A stretch of DNA of 14,242 bases from Burkholderiales bacterium (GTDB taxonomy: Bacteria > Pseudomonadota > Gammaproteobacteria > Burkholderiales > Burkholderiaceae_E): contig JAIYAG010000240.1 of NCBI GenBank assembly GCA_027489195.1, forward strand, positions 1-14,242, written 5' to 3'. Positions 6,689-14,207 of the stretch are shown one piece after another. A model generated the notes under the pieces. The model ran no database searches. It saw nothing but the letters and a program-made list of their open reading frames with translations, and was not told where the DNA came from. Every line of letters begins with the position of its first letter. Position 1 is the stretch's first letter. The position numbers and the translations under genes were made by a program.

Positions 6689-7726
6689 TCAGGCGCTGCC
6701 GGGCGCGCCCCGGAACACCTCGGACTCGCCGTGCGCGGCGAGCAGTTCCATCAGCTTCTTGCGGATCATCATCCCGGGGCGGTCGCTGTCCATCGAGTAC
6801 TCGACGCCGCGCCGACGCGTGTCGACGAGCGCGTCCGGATCGGTCGATTCGAGGATGGCCTTGTCCTCGCGGGTGATCACATGGTCGAAGTCGATCAGCA
6901 GCTGCGCCGGGCAGTCGGCCTCGGTGTCGTTCCGGAACAGCCACTGCGCGAGCATCAGGCTGCCGTCGTCGATCGGCGTGAAGCAGTTGATGATCACGTG
7001 CCGGATGCCGCTCGGGTACTCGATGTCGAGCCGGCGCGAGAACGGCAGGTAGTACGCGTTGCGCATGTGGCGCGTGGTGACCGCGTCCTCGACGCCGCTG
7101 ATGCGGCGGAACGCCGGCGGGTTCGCCGCGTCGATCACGGTCTCGGCATCGAAGCCGTCGGACCGGTCGATCAGCTCGTAGCGGCTGGGGGCCGGCTGCG
7201 CCGCGACCCCGAAGGTCGCGCGGTGCACGATGCTGAAGTGGGCGTTGTCGAAGGAGTTCTCCAGCGCCCGCAGCGGGCTGGTCTCCCAGCGCTCGTAGAA
7301 CTGGAAGATGGTGCGCCAGCCCGGCGCCTCGAACTCGGGGACCTCGAAGATCGGCGCGATCGGGTCCTCGAGCGCGACCCAGGCGTAGCCGTGCTTGGCG
7401 GTGCAGTGATAGGCGGTGGTGCGGTAGTCCTCGGGGATCGCGCGATCGGGCGCGTACTGCGGGATCTTCACGACGCGGCCGCTGCCGTCGTAGTTCCAGC
7501 CGTGGTAGCCGCAGACCAGCCGCCCGCCCTCGCACCAGCCCTTCGAGAGCTTCGCGGTGCGGTGGCAGCAGCGGTCGCGCAGCGCGGCGGGCGCGCCGTC
7601 GGCGTCGAGGAACAGCACGATCGCCTCGCCCAGCAGCGTGAACGGCTTCGGGCCGTCGGCGAGCATCGACAGCGGCATCACCGCGTGCCAGTACCTGCGG
7701 AAGATCGCCTGCTTCGTCGTCAGCAT
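6689..7726 (-). CDS. Rieske non-heme iron oxygenase, alpha subunit
   Basis: A 345-residue oxygenase component that uses O2 and electrons from a separate reductase to hydroxylate, or to remove a methyl group from, an aromatic or related substrate. The Rieske [2Fe-2S] ligands are Cys53-x-His55 and Cys72-x2-His75 (CCHR ... CGYHGWNYDG). The mononuclear iron motif NSFDNAHFSIVH lies at 157-168, with His163 and His168 as ligands and Asp160 as the likely electron-bridging residue. Length and architecture resemble the VanA/phthalate-oxygenase type that works without a beta subunit. The ATG at 7726 has GGGG about 8 bp upstream and follows the amidohydrolase stop by 22 bp; the frame is open further upstream, but that is a shadow of the amidohydrolase. 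No reductase or ferredoxin gene is in the window. The substrate is unknown. Confidence 0.94.
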   Translation of the reverse strand: MLTTKQAIFRRYWHAVMPLSMLADGPKPFTLLGEAIVLFLDADGAPAALRDRCCHRTAKLSKGWCEGGRLVCGYHGWNYDGSGRVVKIPQYAPDRAIPEDYRTTAYHCTAKHGYAWVALEDPIAPIFEVPEFEAPGWRTIFQFYERWETSPLRALENSFDNAHFSIVHRATFGVAAQPAPSRYELIDRSDGFDAETVIDAANPPAFRRISGVEDAVTTRHMRNAYYLPFSRRLDIEYPSGIRHVIINCFTPIDDGSLMLAQWLFRNDTEADCPAQLLIDFDHVITREDKAILESTDPDALVDTRRRGVEYSMDSDRPGMMIRKKLMELLAAHGESEVFRGAPGSA

Positions 7727-7748
7727 GATCGTGCCCCGTTCTCGTGTG

Positions 7749-9152
7749 TCAGCGCCGCGCGGCCTGCGCCGCGCGCATCGTCGCGACGAGGCCGCGCGCC
7801 TCCGCGCGCAGCCCGTCCATGTCCAGGCCCGGGATCGCATCGTCCTCGACGACCGTGCGCCCGGCCACCAGCAGCGCGCGCAGCCGGGGGCGCCCGCCGC
7901 TGGCGACGGTCGCGACCGCCGGATCGTGCAGGCCCATGAAGCGCGCGTCGTCCGGCGACCAGACCGCGAGGTCGGCGGCCTGACCGGGCACGAGCGTGCC
8001 GATGCGATCGAGCCCGAGCACCTTCGCGCCGCCGGCGGTGCCGATGCGGACCACGTCGTCGGTGCGGATCGCATCCGCCCCGCCGTACGCACGGTGCGCA
8101 TGCCAGCAGGCGTGCGCCTCGCTCAGCATGTCGGCCGCCTCGTTCGAGGCCGCGCCGTCGACCGCGAGCGAGACGGTCGCGCCCGCGCGCAGCAGCGCCG
8201 GCACCGGCGCGATGCCCGAGCCGAGCCGGAAGTTGCTCTGCGGGCAGTGGGCGATGCCAGTGCCGGTCTCGGCCACCTGCAGCACCTCGTCCGGGCTCAG
8301 GTGGACCATGTGCGCGAACCAGACGTCGGGGCCCACCCACTCGTGGCGGGCGACGAAGTCCATCGGCGTGCAGCCGTGGACCTCGCGACAGAAGCGCACG
8401 TAGTCGGCGGTCTCGGACAGGTGGCTGTGCAGCCGGATGCCCATCGCGCGCGCGGCGCGCGCGATCGGGCGCAGCTCGCCGGGCTCGACCGACCAGGTCG
8501 GCGTGGTGGGCGCGCACACGACGCGGCGCATCGCGTCCGGCGCCGGGTCGTGGAAGCGCCGCACGTCGCGCTCGATGGCGGCGAGGAAGGCGTCGAGCGT
8601 CTCGGGCGCCGTCTGCGGCGGCGGGTCGACGTCGATCTCGCGGGCCTTCGTCTGCCCGCCCCGGCACAGCACCAGGCGCTGCCCGAGCGCCGTCGCCTCG
8701 TCGAACACCGCGGCCGACGCGTCGAAGGGCATGCCGGGCCAGTAGTGGTACTGGTGGTCGGCGACGGTGGTGCAGCCCGACAGCAGCAGCTCGACCAGCC
8801 CGACGCGTGCGGCCACGCGCAGCGCCGCCTCGTGGTCGAAGTAGCGTCGGTACGCGACCGGCACCGCCGACAGCCAGGGCACCAGCGGCAGGTCGATGCC
8901 CGCGGGCACGCCCTTGAGCAGGCTCTGGAACAGGTGATGGTGGGTGTTCACCCAGCCGGGCTGCACCAGGCAGCCGGCGGCGTCGATCGTGCGCTCGCCC
9001 GGGCGCGGCGCGAGCCGACCGATCGCCTCGATGCGGCCGTCGACGATGCGCAGGTCGCCGCCGTCGCGCTCGACGTCGTGGCGCATCGCCGCGCCCGGCA
9101 GCCCGGTGAGGATCGCCTCGGCGCCGCGGATCAGGACGGAGGTGTCGTTCAT
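7749..9152 (-). CDS. ATZ/TRZ-type amidohydrolase (8-oxoguanine deaminase/AtzB-like)
   Basis: A 467-residue metal-dependent hydrolase of the amidohydrolase superfamily, subtype I, which deaminates or dechlorinates N-heterocycles such as guanine derivatives or triazines. The metal ligands are visible: His71-x-His73 in NTHHHLFQ, His244 in HSHLSE with Glu247, His281 in WFAHMV, and Asp332 in AVDGAASNE. Other family landmarks are TTVADHQYHYW, GPDVWFAH and GIAHCPQSNFRLGSGIAPV, closest in style to 8-oxoguanine deaminase and hydroxydechloroatrazine ethylaminohydrolase. The ATG at 9152 was chosen because it is 13 bp past the acyl-CoA synthetase stop and begins the family's N-terminal beta segment; the longer frame to 9221 would overlap that gene. 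No Shine-Dalgarno is clear. The N-heterocycle link is family knowledge; the actual substrate is not readable. Confidence 0.93.
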   Translation of the reverse strand: MNDTSVLIRGAEAILTGLPGAAMRHDVERDGGDLRIVDGRIEAIGRLAPRPGERTIDAAGCLVQPGWVNTHHHLFQSLLKGVPAGIDLPLVPWLSAVPVAYRRYFDHEAALRVAARVGLVELLLSGCTTVADHQYHYWPGMPFDASAAVFDEATALGQRLVLCRGGQTKAREIDVDPPPQTAPETLDAFLAAIERDVRRFHDPAPDAMRRVVCAPTTPTWSVEPGELRPIARAARAMGIRLHSHLSETADYVRFCREVHGCTPMDFVARHEWVGPDVWFAHMVHLSPDEVLQVAETGTGIAHCPQSNFRLGSGIAPVPALLRAGATVSLAVDGAASNEAADMLSEAHACWHAHRAYGGADAIRTDDVVRIGTAGGAKVLGLDRIGTLVPGQAADLAVWSPDDARFMGLHDPAVATVASGGRPRLRALLVAGRTVVEDDAIPGLDMDGLRAEARGLVATMRAAQAARR

Positions 9153-9165
9153 GCGGCGGCGGCGC

Positions 9166-10806
9166 TCAGGACTTGAGCAGCCTGCGGAGCACCTTGCCCG
9201 CGCCGGTGGCGGGCAGCGCATCGCGGAACTCGACGAAGCGGGGCACCTTGTAGGCGGACATGTTCTCCCGGCTCCAGTCGATGACCGCCTGCTCGGTCAG
9301 GCGGCCGCCCGCAGTCGGCTTGAGCACGATCACCGCCTTCACGACCTCGCCCTTGGTCGCATCCGGCACACCGATCACCGCGGCCGCGGCGATGTCCGGA
9401 TGCAGGATCAGCAGGCGCTCGACCTCTTCCGGGAAGACGCTGTAGCCGGAGACCTTGATCATCTCCTTGAAGCGACCCATGAAGGTCAGGTAGCCGTCGG
9501 CGTCGAGCCGGCCCATGTCGCCGGTGAACACCCAGCCGTCGCGCAAGGTGGCGGCGGTGGCCTCGGGCCGGTTCCAGTAGCCCCTGAAGTTGCCCGGACT
9601 GCGCAGCGTGACCTCGCCCGACTCGCCGACCGGCAGCGTCGCGCCGGTGTCCGGGTCGACGATGCGGCACGACACGCCGGGCGCGAGCCTGCCGTGGCTG
9701 CCCCAGCGCACCGCGTCGCTGGGCATGAACGTGTCGCAGGTGTGGGTCTCGGACAGTCCGTAGGCCAGCTCGTAGCACAGCGCGCCGCCGGTGAAGGCCT
9801 GCCACTGTCGGGCGAGCGGCTCGGTCAGGACGATGCCGAAGCTGGTGGTGGGATTGAGCCGCAGCGAGCGCAGGTCGAAGCGCCCGGCGTCGGGCACCTG
9901 CATGACGGCCACGTTCATCGGCGCCATGCCGTACCACCAGGTGACCCGGTAGCGGTCGATCGCCTGCAGCACCGCCAGCGGATCGAAGCGGTGCAGCAGC
10001 ACGGTGGTGCAGCCCGCGTACAGCGTCGCGTCGATGCCCATCAGCATGCCGGCGATGTGATAGACCGGCGCGATCGCGAGGGTCACGTCGTCGCCGCGGA
10101 CGTCGTTGCAGTCGGCGGTGACACCGGTCTTGAAGAGCGCGTTGCGATGGCTGAGCATCGCGCCCTTGGGCAGACCGGTGGTGCCCGAGGTGTAGGTCAG
10201 CAGCGCGATGTCGTCGATCGCCGGCGCATGCGCCGGGAGCGTGGCGCCGGGCGGCACCGCCGCGATCGCCTCGAGCAGGTCCTCGGTGCCGGCGGGCCGG
10301 GTGCGGGGCGCCTTGAGCTCATCGGGCAGCGCGAGCGTCGGTTCGGGCGGCAGCAGGTCACCGTAGTGGGTGCAGAAGACGTGCGTGATCGACGTCTTCG
10401 CCTGCACGGACGCGAGCACCGGATGCAGGACATCGGCCGCGATCACGACGCGGGCCCCGAGGTCGTTCAGCTGGTACTCGAGCTCCGCGGCCTTGAACAG
10501 CGGGCCGCAGGGCCCCACGATCGCGCCGAGCTTCTGGATCGCGACATGCGCGACGATGTATTGCGGGCAGTTGTTCAGGAACAGCGCGACCCGATCGCCC
10601 GGTACGACCCCGAGCTGCGCCAGCCGGACCGCGAGGGCGTCGCTCCAGCGGTCGAGCTCGAGGTAGCCGATCTCGCGGCCGTACCAGATGAAGGCCGGCT
10701 TGTCGGGCCGGGCCCGGGCATGCAGGCGCAGGTAGTCGTGCAGGCACCGCAGCCCCTGCCGATACCGGCTGGGGTCGGGGGCCTCGGTCTCGCTGGCAGC
10801 GCTCAT
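9166..10806 (-). CDS. AMP-dependent acyl-CoA synthetase/ligase
   Basis: A 546-residue adenylate-forming enzyme that activates a carboxylic acid with ATP and joins it to CoA. Motifs in order are the P-loop TYTSGTTGLPKG (204-215), YGLSET (349-354), TGD (428-430), the hinge GRFKEMIKVSGYSVFPEEVE (444-463), and the C-terminal lysine Lys538 in PATGAGKVLRR. Full length, no membrane segment or signal peptide. The sequence fits the broad long/medium-chain and aromatic acyl-CoA ligase group, which does not fix the substrate. The ATG has GGAG about 8 bp upstream and starts 15 bp past the hydratase stop; the amidohydrolase begins 13 bp after its stop, so the three are almost surely one operon. Confidence 0.95.
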   Translation of the reverse strand: MSAASETEAPDPSRYRQGLRCLHDYLRLHARARPDKPAFIWYGREIGYLELDRWSDALAVRLAQLGVVPGDRVALFLNNCPQYIVAHVAIQKLGAIVGPCGPLFKAAELEYQLNDLGARVVIAADVLHPVLASVQAKTSITHVFCTHYGDLLPPEPTLALPDELKAPRTRPAGTEDLLEAIAAVPPGATLPAHAPAIDDIALLTYTSGTTGLPKGAMLSHRNALFKTGVTADCNDVRGDDVTLAIAPVYHIAGMLMGIDATLYAGCTTVLLHRFDPLAVLQAIDRYRVTWWYGMAPMNVAVMQVPDAGRFDLRSLRLNPTTSFGIVLTEPLARQWQAFTGGALCYELAYGLSETHTCDTFMPSDAVRWGSHGRLAPGVSCRIVDPDTGATLPVGESGEVTLRSPGNFRGYWNRPEATAATLRDGWVFTGDMGRLDADGYLTFMGRFKEMIKVSGYSVFPEEVERLLILHPDIAAAAVIGVPDATKGEVVKAVIVLKPTAGGRLTEQAVIDWSRENMSAYKVPRFVEFRDALPATGAGKVLRRLLKS

Positions 10807-10821
10807 CTCGGGCGCTCCGCG

Positions 10822-11619
10822 TCAGGGCTCGATGGACAGCAGCAGCGGCTCGAAGCCCTCGAGCTCGAAGCGCCAGCGCTCGCCCGCCTTCGGGAACCGG
10901 GAGGTGACCAGGCTGCCGAGGATCGCGACGTCGCCCCGACGCATCGTCAGGCCGCGCGACGCGGCGCTGCCGGCCAGCCAGGCGAGCGCATCCAGCGGAT
11001 GGCCCATCAGGTCGCCGCCCCGGCCGCTGCCGACCGGCACGTCGTCGCAGAACACCCGGCCGACGATGGCCTCGAGATCGAGGCCGGCCCAGTCCTCGCG
11101 GCGCATGCCCAGCACCGCGCCCTCGTTCCAGGCGTTGTCGGCCACCATCTGGAAGGCCTCGTCGCCGAGCCGCGCGTAGTCGGCCGCACGGTCGTCGGCC
11201 AGCTCGAAGGCCGGGCGCACGGCCGCGACCGCCGCACCCGCCTGCTCGCGGCTGCACCGGCCGCCCGGTGCGGGCAGGTCCGCGCCGAGCTCGACCGCGA
11301 TCTCGAACTCGATCAGCAGGCGCCCGTAGGCCCCGACCCGCGTGCTCGCCGGCCCCGCCACCACCTGGCCGGACAGCAGCCGGCCCGCGACCGGCGCGTC
11401 CAGCCCGACCAGCCGCTGCATCGCGGGATTGGACAGCGCGATCTTCCAGCCGATCGGCGCGCCGCAGTCCTGTGCCTTGAGGTCGACGAAGCGGGCCTGC
11501 GCGAGGTAGGCATCGGCCAGGCTGGCGGGGCGGATGCCGGCCGGGAACGACCGGAAGGTCCGGCGCTCGCGATGCTGGGTCAACAGCCACTGGGCTGTCC
11601 GGGAGGGGGATGCGGTCAT
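10822..11619 (-). CDS. 2-keto-4-pentenoate hydratase (MhpD/HpcG-type)
   Basis: A 265-residue cytoplasmic enzyme of the fumarylacetoacetase-fold hydratase/decarboxylase family. Members add water to 2-hydroxypenta-2,4-dienoate-type products of meta-cleavage, or decarboxylate 4-oxalocrotonate. The expected metal ligands are Glu104 and Glu106 (IEFEIAVELG) and Glu139 (AFELAD). Lys59 in GWKI matches the conserved active-site lysine region. The length is normal for MhpD (about 260-270). It is the first gene of the minus-strand cluster, with a 227-bp divergent region upstream. It implies that the pathway makes a 2-oxo-enoate, yet no ring-cleavage dioxygenase or aldolase is seen here. Hydratase and decarboxylase cannot be told apart from sequence alone. 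Confidence 0.9.
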   Translation of the reverse strand: MTASPSRTAQWLLTQHRERRTFRSFPAGIRPASLADAYLAQARFVDLKAQDCGAPIGWKIALSNPAMQRLVGLDAPVAGRLLSGQVVAGPASTRVGAYGRLLIEFEIAVELGADLPAPGGRCSREQAGAAVAAVRPAFELADDRAADYARLGDEAFQMVADNAWNEGAVLGMRREDWAGLDLEAIVGRVFCDDVPVGSGRGGDLMGHPLDALAWLAGSAASRGLTMRRGDVAILGSLVTSRFPKAGERWRFELEGFEPLLLSIEP

Positions 11620-11846
11620 GGCGGCTCGGGCGAGGACGACGATCCGGCAAGCGTAACGCGACCGGCGGCCGCAGGACGATTCCGGTTCGACATCCTGGCA
11701 GGGCGGCGGGGCGCCCGCGCGCTCGTCGCCTCGCGGTGCTGCGAGCGGGCCTCGGCACGCCGCCCGGCGTTGCGCGCCGCCCGGTCGGCGGGGGCCGCCT
11801 GCGCGCCCCTCGCCCCGGCACCGGGCGCGACCCTACACTGCGGCCG
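11620..11846. promoter_or_regulatory. Divergent intergenic region, hydratase operon / sterol desaturase
   Basis: These 227 bp hold no credible gene. They must carry the minus-strand promoter of the hydratase-led cluster and the plus-strand promoter of the desaturase. On the plus side, TACACT at 11834-11839 is a fair -10. On the minus side a TACGCT-like hexamer about 30 bp before the hydratase ATG is only a weak candidate, with no good -35. I see no clear operator or regulator gene nearby. Confidence 0.5.
11834..11839 (+). promoter_or_regulatory. -10-like TACACT placing the start at the ATG
   Basis: TACACT ends 7 bp before the ATG at 11847, so a normal start site would fall on or next to the first codon, giving a leaderless mRNA. 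No Shine-Dalgarno precedes this ATG and no -35 is recognisable. The alternative is translation from a later start such as the ATG at 11952. Confidence 0.4.
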
Positions 11847-13073
11847 ATGCATGCCGCCCCGCCCGGATCGCCGCCACCGCAGGAGCCGCCGCGCAGCCCG
11901 CCCTCGCGCGGCAGCGCGCTGCGCGCCGCGGTCGGCGAGCTGCGCGAGCTGATGCGTGGCCACGGTCCGGTGTCCGCATCGCCCGGACTCGCCTCGGGCG
12001 CCTTCTCGTTCTGGCTCGCCGTGCTCTGCCTGCTGGGCGTGCTGGCCTTCCGGTTTCCCGAGTACCTGACCACGCCGATGCTGCGCGCGGCCTACGACGT
12101 CGAGCTGCTGCGCCAGCTCCTCCTGGTCTCGATGCTGGTCTCGGGCACGGTGGCAGCGATCGATCTCGTGGCCGGCCGGCGGCGCCCGCTGGCCGCCGCT
12201 GCGCTCGCGACCGTGCTCGCCGCGGTGGCCCTGGGCGGCCACGGCGTGGAGGTCGGCGACTTCCCCGACGGCACGCCCTACATCGGCCTCGACTGGTTCG
12301 TGCTCGACCTGCTGATGTCGGTCGCGGTCTTCGTGCTGCTGGAGCGGCTGCTCCCGATGCGGGCCGGACAGCCGATCTTCCGGGAGGACTGGCAGGTCGA
12401 CCTCGCCTGGTTCGGGCTCAACCACGCGATCGTGGGGCTGGTGTTCCTGGTGGTGAACCGACTGGTGCACGCCGGCTTCGGCGCCTTCGTCGATCCGCGG
12501 CTGCACGATACGGTCGGCGCGCTGCCGTTTCCGGTGGCGCTGCTGGCCTGCCTGCTGGTGGCGGACCTGGCCCAGTACGGCATGCACCGGACGATGCATG
12601 CGGTGCCCTGGCTGTGGCGCTTCCACGCCATCCACCACAGCGCGAAGCGGATGGACTGGCTCGCGGGCTCCCGCCTGCACCTGCTCGAGGTCGTGGCCAC
12701 GCGCGTGGCCGTGCTCGGGCCGCTCTACGTGCTGGGCTTCTCGAAGGAGGTGATGGACGCCTTCATCGTGGTGGTCGGGCTGCAGGCGGTGATGATCCAT
12801 TCGAACCTGCGGCTGAGGCTCGGCCCGCTCGAATGGCTGTGGGCGACCCCGAGCTGGCACCACTGGCACCACGCCTCGGACGAAGTCGCGATCGACCGGA
12901 ACTTCTCGATCAACTTCCCGCTGATCGACGTGGTGTTCGGCACGGCCGCGAAGGTGCCGCGCGGCACGCTGCCGCAGGCCTACGGTCTGCGCGACGAGGC
13001 GGTCCCGGACACGCTCGCGGGCCAGTTCGTCTGGCCGTTCTCGCGTCCGGGACGCCCACCCGCGCCGCGCTGA
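11847..13073 (+). CDS. Sterol desaturase / fatty acid hydroxylase family membrane protein
   Basis: A 408-residue integral-membrane diiron enzyme of the fatty acid hydroxylase superfamily, whose members hydroxylate or desaturate lipids, sterols or carotenoids. The histidine boxes are H247RTMH251, H260AIHH264 and HHWHH (338-342), with a further His318 in MIHSN; together they would hold the two irons. At least six hydrophobic segments are visible, from about 53-68 to 300-315. The first 45 residues are Pro/Ser-rich and likely cytoplasmic. The ATG at 11847 follows a TACACT -10-like hexamer; upstream in-frame codons are Arg/Gly/Pro noise. Met36 (11952) is an alternative start. It stands alone, divergent from the hydratase cluster and convergent with the Ldh-family gene, so context does not reveal its lipid substrate. 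Confidence 0.9.
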   Translation: MHAAPPGSPPPQEPPRSPPSRGSALRAAVGELRELMRGHGPVSASPGLASGAFSFWLAVLCLLGVLAFRFPEYLTTPMLRAAYDVELLRQLLLVSMLVSGTVAAIDLVAGRRRPLAAAALATVLAAVALGGHGVEVGDFPDGTPYIGLDWFVLDLLMSVAVFVLLERLLPMRAGQPIFREDWQVDLAWFGLNHAIVGLVFLVVNRLVHAGFGAFVDPRLHDTVGALPFPVALLACLLVADLAQYGMHRTMHAVPWLWRFHAIHHSAKRMDWLAGSRLHLLEVVATRVAVLGPLYVLGFSKEVMDAFIVVVGLQAVMIHSNLRLRLGPLEWLWATPSWHHWHHASDEVAIDRNFSINFPLIDVVFGTAAKVPRGTLPQAYGLRDEAVPDTLAGQFVWPFSRPGRPPAPR

Positions 13074-13121
13074 GCCGGCGGCACGCCCGCCCGCCTCGCG
13101 CGCAGCGCCCCCCCGGCCCGG

Positions 13122-14207
13122 TCAGCCGACCGCGACGGGCGCCGCCACGCCGAAGCGCTTCGCCCAGGGCGCGAGCGCCGGCAGGATCGACGGATGCAGC
13201 GAGACGCCGCGGGCGTTCTGCTCGCGCTTGCGGGCGAGCGCGCGCTCGCCCGGCAGGCGCACCGGCTGTGCCGGGTCCCGCGGCACCGACCCGTGGCAGG
13301 CCTGCGCGATCCAGTCGGTCTGCAGCGTGAAGGCGCCGAGCCCCGCGAAGGCCTCGGGGTCGCTCACCCGCACGCAGACCGTCGCGCCCCAGCCTTCGGG
13401 CACGTCGGCGCGGCCGTAGCCCGCCAGGCCGCCGGTCATCGCCTCGATGGAGAGCGCCAGCCCGTAGCCCTTGTGACCGGCGTCGACGCCGCCGAGCGGC
13501 AGGATCGTGCCCGGCGGCTGCGTGAACAGCACCGCCGGGTCGTCGCTCGGCTGCCCGAGCGCATCGAGCCACCAGGCGTGTGCGCCGCGCCGGCCGGCCG
13601 CCTTAAGGCGGTTGCTCATGCCGTTGGTGGTGATGGACGCGGAGATGTCGATCAGCACCGGGTCGCCCGAGGTCGGGAAGCCCACCGCCATCGGGTTCGG
13701 CGTGAACACCGCCTGCGTGCCGCCGAAGGGCGCGACGCTGGCCACCGCCGGGTCCGAGCTGTAGATCTCGACCATCAGCCCGCTGCGCACCGTCGCCTCG
13801 AGGTAGGCCGCGAGGCAGGCGATGTGGTGGCTGCGGCGGATCGCGACCGTCGCGCAACCGTGCTCGCGGGCGCGCGGCGCGGCCCAGTCGATCGCGCGGC
13901 GCACCAGCGCCGGACCGGGCAGCCGGCGGCCGTCCCAGGTCGCGGCGACGGTGCGTTCGGCGATCACGTCGGCTGCGCCCGACTTGGTCATCGTGCCGCG
14001 GTCGAGCTCGCCGAGGTAGCCGGCGAGCAGCGCCAGGCCGTGGGTGTCGTGGCCGAGCAGGTCGCCCTCGACCAGCACCTCGGCGACGTCGGTCGCCAGC
14101 GCCGCCTCGAGCCCGCTCGCGCCCAGCAGCTCGAGCGCGAACGCGACCAGCGCGTCGGCGTCGTGGCGGGGCGGCGGCGCGCCCGCCGCCTCGGTGGGCG
14201 CGGCCAT
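13122..14207 (-). CDS. Ldh family oxidoreductase (malate/L-lactate/ureidoglycolate DH type)
   Basis: A 361-residue cytoplasmic NAD(P)-dependent dehydrogenase of the malate/L-lactate dehydrogenase family (YlbC, YiaK, DpkA relatives), which has its own non-Rossmann fold. Landmarks are GHDTHGLALLAGYL (52-65), AIRRSHHIACLAAYL (122-136), FTPNPMAVGFPT (168-179), ITTNGMSNR (192-200) and GGVDAGHKGYGLAL (239-252). Family substrates include 2-oxo/2-hydroxy acids, ureidoglycolate and cyclic imines, and these motifs do not separate them. The length is normal. The ATG overlaps the stop of the upstream gene in TGATG, so translation is probably coupled. The 48-bp gap to the convergent desaturase (13074-13121) shows no clear terminator. 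Confidence 0.94.
   Translation of the reverse strand: MAAPTEAAGAPPPRHDADALVAFALELLGASGLEAALATDVAEVLVEGDLLGHDTHGLALLAGYLGELDRGTMTKSGAADVIAERTVAATWDGRRLPGPALVRRAIDWAAPRAREHGCATVAIRRSHHIACLAAYLEATVRSGLMVEIYSSDPAVASVAPFGGTQAVFTPNPMAVGFPTSGDPVLIDISASITTNGMSNRLKAAGRRGAHAWWLDALGQPSDDPAVLFTQPPGTILPLGGVDAGHKGYGLALSIEAMTGGLAGYGRADVPEGWGATVCVRVSDPEAFAGLGAFTLQTDWIAQACHGSVPRDPAQPVRLPGERALARKREQNARGVSLHPSILPALAPWAKRFGVAAPVAVG

Noticed and set aside
2929..6876. A 1315-codon open frame on the plus strand
   Set aside because: It is antisense to proS and the dehydrogenase and out of frame with rppH, with composition typical of a shadow frame and no recognisable domain.
7727..8101. Longer N terminus (125 residues) for the Rieske oxygenase
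   Set aside because: It overlaps the amidohydrolase gene and is Arg/Ser/Pro-rich; MLTTKQAIFRRYWH is the usual beginning for this family.
9153..9221. Longer N terminus for the amidohydrolase
   Set aside because: The extra 23 residues overlap the acyl-CoA synthetase coding end and look like shadow sequence; MNDTSVLIRGAE fits the family start.
8944..11952. A 1002-codon plus-strand open frame opposite the acyl-CoA synthetase and hydratase
   Set aside because: It is antisense to well-supported genes and shows only His/Arg/Gly/Ala/Val-rich low-information sequence.
13074..13121. Terminator between the desaturase and the Ldh-family gene
   Set aside because: The 48 bp are C-rich but I could not find a convincing inverted repeat or T-run.
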